Of a stretch of DNA of 64,000 bases, positions 48,771 to 57,131 are shown one piece after another. The notes beneath the pieces were generated by a model. That model had not been told where the DNA came from. It saw only the letters and a list, made by a program, of their open reading frames with translations, and did not search any database. The translations under genes were made by a program, and so were the position numbers. Position 1 is the stretch's first letter. Every line of letters starts with the position of its first letter. This stretch comes from UBA3206 sp964548855 (GTDB lineage Bacteria; Bacillota_I; Bacilli_A; Acholeplasmatales; Anaeroplasmataceae), in contig CAZJSR010000007.1 of the NCBI GenBank assembly GCA_964548855.1, positions 3,585-67,584 of the forward strand, in the 5' to 3' direction.

Positions 48771-48824
48771 GAATATCCCCCTTTCATATTTAAATATTAA
48801 CATAATTAAATATATAGGATATAT

Positions 48825-48838
48825 TGTAAACGTTTACG
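48825..48838. promoter_or_regulatory. cre-like operator upstream of the MacB-like exporter
   Basis: TGTAAACGTTTACG, containing the perfect 12-base palindrome GTAAACGTTTAC; 13 of 14 positions agree with the CcpA cre consensus. It overlaps a TTTACA -35 on the minus strand. Another LacI-family repressor could also bind it. Confidence 0.5.
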
Positions 48839-48893
48839 CATACAAGAAAAAATGATAATACATTACATTTTTAAACTTTTTTTTAGTATTTGT

Positions 48894-50036
48894 TTATATA
48901 AATAATTCTTTTAATATTTCAATTAAAATACTAAAAAATTTTCTTCTTTTTACTTTTTGTGATAATACTATATTTGTTTTACATAATAAATTATCATTTT
49001 CATATATTTCTACATTTCCAACATCATTATTTAGGATATTACTTTCTTCTATTTCATATGAATATTTTACTTTGATATTATCTACATTACTATCAATTTC
49101 TTTTACTATGTATATGTCTTCACTCGCAACTAATTTAAAGTTTCTTGGGCTAAATTTGATGTCACTAATATTTTTTATAACATCGCCTTTAGATATAATA
49201 CATTTTAATTCATAATTAGAATATCCATAATTTAATAGTTCAACAACTTCTTTATTTCTATCCTTACTATTAGAATACCCCATCACAACACAAATAAGCC
49301 TCATGTTATTTACCATAGAGGTTGCGCTTATACAATATCCTGCCTTTTCTGTCCAGCCTGTCTTAAGACCATCAATATTATTGTGTCCAATTAATTTGTT
49401 AGTATTTACAAGCCAAAATGGATTTTTTGTATCTTGTCTTATATAATCTTCCTTTATAGATGTATATTTAATTATTTCAGGATAATTATTAAGTAAATAA
49501 CTACTCATTATTGCCATATTGTGTGCAGATGTGTAATGATTTTCATTTGACAAGCCAGTACAGTCAGTGAAGTGAGTATCACTTAAACCTAAGGTTTTAG
49601 CCTTCTCATTCATGAGTGATACAAATTTTTCTTCACTACCACATAGCGCTTCAGCAACTGTAACAGCGGCATCATTTGCAGATGAAACACAAATACATTT
49701 TAAAAGTTCATCTAAAGTATGTACTTCATTTGTTTCTAAATAAACTTGACTTCCTCCCATATTTTTAGCATTTTCACTTGTTTGAATTTTTTTTAGATAA
49801 TCTAGTTTATTAGATTTTATCGCATCCATTATAATTGACAATGTCATTACTTTTGTCATAGATGCCATAGGTAGTCTTTCATTTTTGTTTTTCTCATATA
49901 ATATTTTTCCGGTTTTACTTTCTATCAAAATTCCAGATTTAGCATTTTTAATAAAAAGATCTTCTGTTGCGTTAACTTTATTGTTTATAACAAATATTGA
50001 AAAAAATAATATCATTAACATTAAAAATTTCTTCAT
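48894..50036 (-). CDS. dacF: D-alanyl-D-alanine carboxypeptidase (DacF-like)
   Basis: Trims the terminal D-Ala of cell-wall pentapeptides. Signal peptide (residues 1-23), active-site S-x-x-K in ASMTKVM (about 57-63), SxN in CVSSANDAA (about 116) and KTG in LKTGWTEKAG (about 215), and a C-terminal amphipathic anchor KRRKFFSILIEILKELF. Length 380, as in PBP5-class enzymes. In Bacillus dacF is directly upstream of spoIIAA; here it points the same way but two genes lie between, which supports the DacF name. It could be the general vegetative enzyme as well. Confidence 0.9.
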   Translation of the reverse strand: MKKFLMLMILFFSIFVINNKVNATEDLFIKNAKSGILIESKTGKILYEKNKNERLPMASMTKVMTLSIIMDAIKSNKLDYLKKIQTSENAKNMGGSQVYLETNEVHTLDELLKCICVSSANDAAVTVAEALCGSEEKFVSLMNEKAKTLGLSDTHFTDCTGLSNENHYTSAHNMAIMSSYLLNNYPEIIKYTSIKEDYIRQDTKNPFWLVNTNKLIGHNNIDGLKTGWTEKAGYCISATSMVNNMRLICVVMGYSNSKDRNKEVVELLNYGYSNYELKCIISKGDVIKNISDIKFSPRNFKLVASEDIYIVKEIDSNVDNIKVKYSYEIEESNILNNDVGNVEIYENDNLLCKTNIVLSQKVKRRKFFSILIEILKELFI

Positions 50037-50161
50037 AATTTTATCACCTAAAAATAAATATTCAATAAAATATCAATTTATTCGTTTATTTGTTGAATTA
50101 GAATGATAAACATAGAAAAAGAATTTTTTATATTGTATAATATTTTAGATGGTGATTATTT

Positions 50162-50992
50162 ATGAAAGAGATAAGTTATAATGAAATTAAACAGGCTGTA
50201 TCTGATGGTATTTTTAAAGCTTGTCATATTTTAAATGATTTTACAATCAATCATTTAAAATTAGCTAAAAACAAAGAATCAAATAAATTAGCTAAAGAAA
50301 TTTTTAATCAAATATTAGATAACGCAAATCTTGCGAAAAAAGAAAGTATTCCAATGTGTCAAGATACCGGAATAGTTACAGCATTCGTTGAAATTGGATA
50401 TGATACTCATATCAATTGTGATCTTTATGAGGCAATAAACGATGGTGTTAGGGATGCATATGAAAAGTATTATTTAAGAAAATCCGTTGCGAATGCGATT
50501 ACTAGAGTTAATACTAAAGATAATACTCCTGCGATTGTACATATTAAAATGGTTAAAGGCAATAACATAAAAATAACATTAGCTCCTAAGGGTGCTGGTA
50601 GTGAAAATATGAGTAAAATGGCAATGTTAAACCCTACTGATGGAATTGAAGGAATAAAAAAATTTATTGTAGAGGCTGTAAAAGAAGCTGATGGAAGACC
50701 TTGTCCTCCTTTATTCTTAGGAATTGGTATAGGTGGAAATTTTGAAACTTCTTGTCTACTTGCCAAGGAAGCTTTAATTCGTGAAACTAGAAGTGAAAAT
50801 AAAGATATCGCAAAACTTGAAGAGGAAATTAAAGATTTAGTTAATAAGTTATATATAGGACCAATGGGACTAGGAGGAGATACTACTGTTTTAGATGTAT
50901 TTATCAATACAGTTCCATGTCACATCGCATCACTTCCTGTTGCGTTAAATATTCAATGTCATGCGAATAGACATGTGGAGGTGATTATCTAA
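50162..50992 (+). CDS. fumA: Fumarate hydratase class I, alpha subunit (or tartrate dehydratase alpha)
   Basis: [4Fe-4S] hydro-lyase subunit interconverting fumarate and malate. 276 residues with MCQDTGIVTAFVEIGYD (cluster Cys), PKGAGSENMSKMAMLNP, LFLGIGIGGNFETSC, LYIGPMGLGGDTTVLDV and VALNIQCHANRHVE with further cluster Cys. The two-gene form with a separate beta subunit is common in anaerobes; L-tartrate dehydratase is similar and cannot be ruled out. The ATG of the beta gene begins at the last base of its stop (TAATG), so they are coupled. The malic enzyme follows. Confidence 0.92.
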   Translation: MKEISYNEIKQAVSDGIFKACHILNDFTINHLKLAKNKESNKLAKEIFNQILDNANLAKKESIPMCQDTGIVTAFVEIGYDTHINCDLYEAINDGVRDAYEKYYLRKSVANAITRVNTKDNTPAIVHIKMVKGNNIKITLAPKGAGSENMSKMAMLNPTDGIEGIKKFIVEAVKEADGRPCPPLFLGIGIGGNFETSCLLAKEALIRETRSENKDIAKLEEEIKDLVNKLYIGPMGLGGDTTVLDVFINTVPCHIASLPVALNIQCHANRHVEVII

Positions 50993-51498
50993 TGATTGAT
51001 TTTAAAAAATTAAAAGCTGGAGATGTAATAAATTTCTCAGGTATTATTTATACTGCACGTGACGCAGCACATTTAAGAATGAAAAATCTAATTGATAATA
51101 ATGAAGAACTTCCTGTGGATTTTACCGATTCATTAATATATTATGCAGGGCCTACACCTACTAAACCTGGACAAAGTGTTGGTTCTATTGGGCCTACTAC
51201 AAGTTGTAGAATGGACAAGTTTATTGATTATATGCCGAATCTAAAAATTAAGGGAATGATTGGAAAAGGTCCTAGAGATAATTCTGTTATTGATGCTTGT
51301 AAAAAATATCAATTAGTTTATTTAATTGCGACTGGAGGAGCAGGTGCTTTACTTTCAAAAAGAGTAATAAGCGCTAAAGAGGTTGCGTTTAATGATTTAG
51401 GATGTGAATCAATAAAAAAGCTTGAAGTAAAAGATTTTCCGTTGATTGTAGCATATGACACATATGGAAATAGTGTATTTGAAAGAGAGGAAAAATAG
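50992..51498 (+). CDS. fumB: Fumarate hydratase class I, beta subunit
   Basis: C-terminal half of class I fumarase as a separate 168-residue protein. IYTARDAAHLRM, IYYAGPTPTKPGQSVGSIGPTTSCRMD, IGKGPRDN and LIATGGAGALLSKRV are the conserved substrate-binding parts. Together with the alpha subunit it forms the active hydratase. It is followed one base later by the malic enzyme gene, whose Shine-Dalgarno (GAGAGGAAA) lies in its last codons. Confidence 0.92.
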   Translation: MIDFKKLKAGDVINFSGIIYTARDAAHLRMKNLIDNNEELPVDFTDSLIYYAGPTPTKPGQSVGSIGPTTSCRMDKFIDYMPNLKIKGMIGKGPRDNSVIDACKKYQLVYLIATGGAGALLSKRVISAKEVAFNDLGCESIKKLEVKDFPLIVAYDTYGNSVFEREEK

Positions 51499-51499
51499 T

Positions 51500-52675
51500 A
51501 TGGAATTAAAAGAAAAAGCTCTTAAAGCTCATATTGGGGGTAAATTTGCAGTAAGCACAAAGTGTAAATTAGAAACTAAGGAAGATTTATCACTTGCTTA
51601 TACACCTGGTGTTGCGGAGCCTTGTAAAGAAATCGCCAAAAACAAAGAATTAGTATATGAATATACGTCAAAAGGAAATACAGTTGCGGTAATTAGTGAT
51701 GGTACTGCAGTATTAGGTCTTGGAAATATAGGACCTTATGCAGGTATTCCTGTAATGGAAGGTAAAGCGGCCTTATTTAAAAGATTTGCGGATATAGATT
51801 CTATTCCACTATGCATAGATACTACTGATGTTGAAGAAATAATTAGAACATGTAAAATATTAGCCCCTTCATTAGGGGGGATTAATCTTGAGGATATTTC
51901 TGCACCTCGTTGTGTTGAAATAGAAAGAAGATTAATTAATGAACTAGATATTCCTGTAATGCATGATGATCAACACGGTACTTCTATTGTTGTAGGTGCC
52001 GCAGTTTTAAACTGTGCAAGACTTACAAATAAAAATTTATCAGATTTAACAGTAGTTATGTCTGGTACTGGGGCTGCAGGTTCAAATATCGCAAGAATGT
52101 TAAAAAAACTTGGTGTTAAAACAATATATGCATCAAATAAAGATGGAGTTGTTGATAAAAAGAATTATGACTCATATGATTTCTTAATTAAAGAATTAAT
52201 TGATGATGGAATTATAGATACTAAACCAAATCACAACAATACTCTTGCATCTTTACTTGAAGGTGCAAATGTATTTGTAGGAGTAAGTGCTCCAAATTTA
52301 GTTTCAACTGAAATGGTTAAAACTATGAAAGATCCATTTGTATTCGCAATGGCAAATCCAAATCCTGAAATCACTTATGATGATGCGAAAAAAGGTGGCG
52401 CTTTGATAATTGGAACAGGACGCAGCGATTATCCTAATCAAGTAAATAACCTTCTAGCATTCCCTGGAATATTTAGGGGTGCATTAGATGCAAAAGCTAC
52501 AAAAATTACTGAAGGCATGAAAATGGCTGCGGCAAAAGCTTTAGCTTATTTAATAAGTGATGATGAATTAAATGCTGAATATATTCTTCCATCTGCCTTT
52601 GATGAAAGAGTTGTATCAGCTGTTAGTAAAGCCGTTAAAGATGAAGCTATTAAAAGTGGATATATAAGAAAGTAA
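51500..52675 (+). CDS. NAD(P)-dependent malic enzyme
   Basis: Oxidatively decarboxylates malate to pyruvate. 391 residues. Motifs: YTPGVAEPCKEIAKN, KAALFKRFADIDSIPLCIDT, LEDISAPRCVEIERRL with metal-binding acids, VMHDDQHGTSIVVGAA, VMSGTGAAGSNIARML (nucleotide site) and IIGTGRSDYPNQVNNLLAFPGIFRGALD. Short form without phosphotransacetylase domain. I chose the ATG at 51500; the frame extends 15 codons into fumB. In operon with fumarase it makes a fumarate to pyruvate route giving reducing power. Cofactor preference cannot be told. Confidence 0.93.
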   Translation: MELKEKALKAHIGGKFAVSTKCKLETKEDLSLAYTPGVAEPCKEIAKNKELVYEYTSKGNTVAVISDGTAVLGLGNIGPYAGIPVMEGKAALFKRFADIDSIPLCIDTTDVEEIIRTCKILAPSLGGINLEDISAPRCVEIERRLINELDIPVMHDDQHGTSIVVGAAVLNCARLTNKNLSDLTVVMSGTGAAGSNIARMLKKLGVKTIYASNKDGVVDKKNYDSYDFLIKELIDDGIIDTKPNHNNTLASLLEGANVFVGVSAPNLVSTEMVKTMKDPFVFAMANPNPEITYDDAKKGGALIIGTGRSDYPNQVNNLLAFPGIFRGALDAKATKITEGMKMAAAKALAYLISDDELNAEYILPSAFDERVVSAVSKAVKDEAIKSGYIRK

Positions 52676-52700
52676 GGTGCAATATGCATCTTATTTTTTT
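52674..52700 (+). terminator. Terminator of the fumarase-malic enzyme operon
   Basis: AAGGTGC / GCATCTT (one G-T pair) with a five-base loop and a T7 tail, beginning within the stop codon. Confidence 0.75.
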
Positions 52701-52701
52701 A

Positions 52702-52736
52702 GCAAAAAAAAGAACCTAGGAATCATCCTAAGTTCT
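52702..52736 (-). terminator. Terminator of the InlB-repeat lipoprotein gene
   Basis: Minus strand AGAACTTAGGA / TCCTAGGTTCT (one G-T pair), four-base loop, T8 tail. Confidence 0.85.
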
Positions 52737-52754
52737 ATTTTTTAGTTTATTATA

Positions 52755-55712
52755 TTATGCTTGAATAAATGAAATTTCTGAAATTCTAATACCACGCTCA
52801 CTAAATGTAATATCTGACATAATATTATAATCTCCAGCAGCTGTAATATTTATTGTGAATTCTGTAAATGTAGAACCAGAAATCACAACAGCACTACCCT
52901 CAACAACATTTCCAGCATTATCATATAATGCACCCTTAGAAGTATTACTTCCACCTGTTGAAGCAACTTTAATCTTTAACACTCCTGCACCATTTGCATA
53001 GAATTTAACATATCCAGGAATTGTACTACCATCCTTTTTTGTTGGTACAAGTTCAATACAATCTGTATTTGAGTTACCTCTTGTTATAGTATCTCCTAAA
53101 TAAAATTCACCATATTTGCCAACTGGAATTGCAGCTTTCTTGTCAATTTCAACTCCATCATTTGTAGTTTTTGCTTGTGCCAATATTTCAGTTCCAGTCA
53201 ATGAAATATTTTGTTTTTCACCAGTTTGAGGTCTAGCTTCTAATGTTACTGTATCAGCTACATTTACTACAAATTCAATAGGGTCAACTACATTTGACCA
53301 TGTAATAGAGAACTTATTATCTCCCTTACCGGCATCTAATGTAACTGTAATGAAATCTCCAGATTCATCTAAAACAAACTTACCACCCTTAACACTTGGA
53401 TTTCCATTTGCCCAAGTTGGTTTTAAAACCTTAACTTGGTAAGTATTAGAACTTGTTTCAGTATTCCATGCAATTGTACCAGCTGTAACATTAATCTTTT
53501 TAGCATCAGTAGTATCTACTTGTGCTGTAATACCATCTTTTTCAATTACTTGAATTTCAGGTGCTACTGTAGTATCCTTTGGTAATTCAGTCTTTCCTGT
53601 CCATATCTTCATTGTATAAACAACTTCTTTAGCTACTGTTTCATTATTTAAATACCAACGAATTGTTGCAGTTTTTGTCATTGCTGCATTATTATCAGCA
53701 TTCTTAGCTTCTAGGTATGCTGCAAATTCTTCTTCAGTAATGAAAACATAAGCAGTAAATCCATTTGCAGTCATTTCAACATTTTCTAAATCTCCTGATA
53801 GTACATCAAATCCGTCTAAATTTGCAACATCTTCAGGTTTTGTAAATTGAAGTTGTACTGCGTTTCCAGCTTTACCAGCTACTGCGGCTTGATAATATGC
53901 TAATGTTGGTGCACCAATAAAGATACTATCATCTGAATTAAATGATACTTTATTATCTCCATCATATTTAATTGTTGGTTTTTGTGTTACATTTGTTTCA
54001 ATTGGATCATGTTTTCCTTCAATTGAAACTTTATCTGTATCAGTTTGTTTTGAACCAGTATCTTTTAATGTAACTTGGATATTCTTTGTAGTTTCATCTA
54101 CTGTAATTTCAAAGTTTGAACTTAAAACACCAGTTTTAAATGTTTCAATAGTACTTGCAATACCTTTAATAGGATATTGTGCTCCATTCTTTCCAGTAGT
54201 TAATGAAATTCCATATTTTCTATAATGAGAATTTTCGTATGTGGCATTATTTTTATCTTGACCAATAAATACATCTACTTTATCGCTACCTGTATCAGTT
54301 GTATCTCCAACAAAATCTGTAACAATACAGTTTCTAACTGTTACTGTTGCAGTTTCAGACTTTTGGTCACCAATAAGTGTTCCAACATTCTTTAAAGCTT
54401 TAATTGAACCTGATGCAACGCAACCATCAAATGTTACAGTTGCGGCTAGCCCTGAATTTAATTGACCTATAAATAATCCAACACCTTGACCACCTACTGT
54501 AGTATTATCAGCTTTATGAACAACATCGATTTGCGCATCAACCATACAGTCAGTAAAATCATATGTACCTGCATTTCTAATTTGTCCTATAAATAAACCA
54601 GAATAGTCACTAAATTCACCAGTTGCACCTTTTACAACTACACCTGATGCAGATAGATTTCCTTCACTTCTAGAGAAAATAACTGCTGCATATTTTGAAT
54701 TATCAGCTGAACTAGAAACATCAATTCCATCAAACACAACGTCTGTTAAATCAAAATCACCCTTTAAACTTCCACCAAGGAATGCAGTTGATTCTGTAAC
54801 AGATGATGTAATTGAACAATCTTTGAAAGTAAGGTCAGAAATACCTCCAGCTGTTACTTTACCCCAAATTCCACCATATTTTAAATCAGTAGTAATGTTT
54901 AAATTTGAAATAGTATGGTCTAACCCAAACACTTTATGTTTTAATTCTCCGATATAATCAGTTTGATTTGAATTTAATAAACCTGCAGTTGCTTCATCTG
55001 CTGCAAGAGTTTCTTTAGTTCTATTAACTGTAACACCAGTCATATCAATATCTGCAGTAATTTCAGCATTCTTTGTTGATTTTGAATTGATATATTGAAC
55101 AAAATCTTGTGCAGTTGCAATTGTCGCAATATCCCATACTGCTTCTAATTGAACATTCTTTGTAACTTTGTTATCTGTGAAATTCCACATTTGGTTGTCT
55201 TCTTTATTCTTCCATCCAACGAATGTCATTTCAGCACCATTTGCAGTTTTACCTGGAGTTGTAGGTAAATTTGCTGCAACAGTTGTATTATATTCTGCTG
55301 AATCTGATGCCTTTCCAGATCCTGCAACACTTGCATTACCCTTGTAATCAAATGTTATAGTGTATTCATTCTTAGTCCACTTTGCATAAAGAGTAAGAAC
55401 CCCATCTGTTTCTCCATCTTTTTCATCTTTAATATCTGTAATTGCTGAATCTTTAGTAAATTCAGTCTTACATGCTGCATCAATAAACCACCCTTTAAAA
55501 GTATAACCATCCTTAACAGGTGTAATTTCAGCTAATTTTGTAATTAATTCATCTACAGATTTAACTGTAATTTTATCATCTGAATCAATATTTGTTCCAG
55601 CTTGAATTGGTTCTAACTCAATTGTATAAGTTGGATCTTTCTTACAACTTGCTAAAGCTACAGTTGCAATACCTGCAACAGCTATAGAAGCTATTAATTT
55701 TCTTTTTTTCAT
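52755..55712 (-). CDS. Large surface lipoprotein with InlB-type B-repeats
   Basis: A 985-residue exported lipoprotein: signal peptide with lipobox LASC (Cys23). Two InlB/Listeria-Bacteroides type repeats follow: about 55-112 (KDGYTFKGWFIDAAC...LTLYAKW) and about 115-193 (TFVGWKNKEDNQMW...LEAVWD). From about 195 to 520 is a region like a GLUG/beta-helix (AEITADIDMTG, FLGGSL, GLFIGQL repeated as FIGQ), then Ig-like parts (about 560-860) and a C-terminal jelly-roll-like module (about 865-985) that may bind carbohydrate. Ser/Thr/Asn-rich. Likely adhesion or polysaccharide binding at the surface. Its promoter carries a cre-like site, which suggests carbon control. Confidence 0.85.
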   Translation of the reverse strand: MKKRKLIASIAVAGIATVALASCKKDPTYTIELEPIQAGTNIDSDDKITVKSVDELITKLAEITPVKDGYTFKGWFIDAACKTEFTKDSAITDIKDEKDGETDGVLTLYAKWTKNEYTITFDYKGNASVAGSGKASDSAEYNTTVAANLPTTPGKTANGAEMTFVGWKNKEDNQMWNFTDNKVTKNVQLEAVWDIATIATAQDFVQYINSKSTKNAEITADIDMTGVTVNRTKETLAADEATAGLLNSNQTDYIGELKHKVFGLDHTISNLNITTDLKYGGIWGKVTAGGISDLTFKDCSITSSVTESTAFLGGSLKGDFDLTDVVFDGIDVSSSADNSKYAAVIFSRSEGNLSASGVVVKGATGEFSDYSGLFIGQIRNAGTYDFTDCMVDAQIDVVHKADNTTVGGQGVGLFIGQLNSGLAATVTFDGCVASGSIKALKNVGTLIGDQKSETATVTVRNCIVTDFVGDTTDTGSDKVDVFIGQDKNNATYENSHYRKYGISLTTGKNGAQYPIKGIASTIETFKTGVLSSNFEITVDETTKNIQVTLKDTGSKQTDTDKVSIEGKHDPIETNVTQKPTIKYDGDNKVSFNSDDSIFIGAPTLAYYQAAVAGKAGNAVQLQFTKPEDVANLDGFDVLSGDLENVEMTANGFTAYVFITEEEFAAYLEAKNADNNAAMTKTATIRWYLNNETVAKEVVYTMKIWTGKTELPKDTTVAPEIQVIEKDGITAQVDTTDAKKINVTAGTIAWNTETSSNTYQVKVLKPTWANGNPSVKGGKFVLDESGDFITVTLDAGKGDNKFSITWSNVVDPIEFVVNVADTVTLEARPQTGEKQNISLTGTEILAQAKTTNDGVEIDKKAAIPVGKYGEFYLGDTITRGNSNTDCIELVPTKKDGSTIPGYVKFYANGAGVLKIKVASTGGSNTSKGALYDNAGNVVEGSAVVISGSTFTEFTINITAAGDYNIMSDITFSERGIRISEISFIQA

Positions 55713-55749
55713 TTTATCTTCTCCTTTGTTTCATAAACACTTTGCTAAT

Positions 55750-55778
55750 ATTATAAACTGAAAACGCTTTTAAGTCAA
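55750..55778 (-). promoter_or_regulatory. SigA-type promoter of the InlB-repeat lipoprotein
   Basis: TTGACT (55773-55778), 17-base spacer, TATAAT (55750-55755) on the minus strand. Confidence 0.8.
55759..55772. promoter_or_regulatory. cre-like site filling the promoter spacer
   Basis: TGAAAACGCTTTTA on the plus strand, 13 of 14 matches to the CcpA consensus TGNAANCGNWWNCA. It lies entirely between the -35 and -10 boxes, where binding would block RNA polymerase. Confidence 0.6.
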
Positions 55779-55824
55779 CAAAAAATAGATGACTAGGCCA
55801 TTTTTTTTGCAAACTTTTTACATT

Positions 55825-57123
55825 TTATCTTACAATATCAATAATTAAATTATTTTCATTCTTTGTTTCACCTATAACAAACGCATTTTCTACCATTTTA
55901 ACTATATCATCATCATTCTCATCATTTGAATATATATAAGCTAAGACATCGTTTTCTTTAACATAATCTGCTATCTTTTTATTAAGAACAATACCTACAG
56001 TTTGATCGATACTATCATCAATTTCTTTTCTACCTGCACCAAGTAACATTGCACAATATCCAATTTTATGTGCATCTAATGATACTATATAACCCTCACT
56101 ACTTGATTTAAGAACTCTTTTATATTTTGATTTAGGAAACTTACTTACATCATATATATAAGAAGCGTCGCCACCTTGTGAGGCAACTAAGCTTACTAAT
56201 TTATTTAAAGCACTCTTATCATCAATCGCCTTCTTAGCTCGTAGTGTTCCTTCTTCAATGCTATTTACTATTTTTGCATCATATAATAAATATCCCGAAA
56301 TTAAAATACAAATTTCTAATAAATCTTTAGGTCCACTACCATTTAAAGTATTTATAGCTTCTATGACTTCTAAGTTATTTCCTACAGCATAACCTAAAGG
56401 TTCATCCATATTTGTTAAAATAGCTGTCATTTTCTTATTACATTTTTTTCCAATTTCTACCATAAGTTTTGCAAGACATAACGCATCATCTTTATTCTTC
56501 ATAAATGCACCAGTTCCAACCTTAACATCAAGACATATCGCATCTGCACCACTTGCAAGCTTCTTTGACATAATACTTGATGCAATAAGCGGCATACTTG
56601 CTACAGTCGCGGTTACATCTCTTAGTGCATATATTTTCTTATCAGCAGGCGCAAGACATCCACTTTGACCTACTAATACTATTCCTATATCATTTACTTG
56701 CTTAATAAAATCATCTTCACTTATATTAACCTTGTATCCTGGAATAGATTCAAGTTTATCAATAGTACCACCAGTATGTGCAAGGCCTCGACCACTCATT
56801 TTTGCAAATTTTGCACCACAAGATGCTACAATAGGTCCAATAATAAGACTTGTCTTATCACCTACACCTCCTGTAGAGTGTTTGTCTACTTTAATTCCAT
56901 CTACCCGACTTAAATCTAAGACATCTCCACTATCTCTCATAATAATTGCCATGTTTGTTGTTTCTTCAACTGTCATGCCTGAAAAATATACTGCCATCAA
57001 AAATGCACTCATTTGATATTCTGGTATATCTCCTTTTACATATGAATCAATGATGAATTTAAGTTCGTCATAATTAAGTTCATTATTATCTCGTTTCTTT
57101 TCAATCAAATCTACCATTCTCAT
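55825..57123 (-). CDS. pdp: Pyrimidine-nucleoside phosphorylase
   Basis: Phosphorolyses thymidine, uridine and related nucleosides to base and (deoxy)ribose-1-phosphate. 432 residues; VDKHSTGGVGDKTSLIIGP is the phosphate-binding signature, with KMSGRGLAHTGGTIDKLESIPG and DKKIYALRDVTATV also typical, and a C-terminal domain from about 340. AGGTGAT is near the ATG. It follows the peptidase/prephenate dehydratase fusion gene by eight bases, an unusual partner for a nucleoside salvage enzyme. deoC and cdd, frequent neighbours, are absent. Confidence 0.95.
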   Translation of the reverse strand: MRMVDLIEKKRDNNELNYDELKFIIDSYVKGDIPEYQMSAFLMAVYFSGMTVEETTNMAIIMRDSGDVLDLSRVDGIKVDKHSTGGVGDKTSLIIGPIVASCGAKFAKMSGRGLAHTGGTIDKLESIPGYKVNISEDDFIKQVNDIGIVLVGQSGCLAPADKKIYALRDVTATVASMPLIASSIMSKKLASGADAICLDVKVGTGAFMKNKDDALCLAKLMVEIGKKCNKKMTAILTNMDEPLGYAVGNNLEVIEAINTLNGSGPKDLLEICILISGYLLYDAKIVNSIEEGTLRAKKAIDDKSALNKLVSLVASQGGDASYIYDVSKFPKSKYKRVLKSSSEGYIVSLDAHKIGYCAMLLGAGRKEIDDSIDQTVGIVLNKKIADYVKENDVLAYIYSNDENDDDIVKMVENAFVIGETKNENNLIIDIVR

Positions 57124-57131
57124 AATATCAC

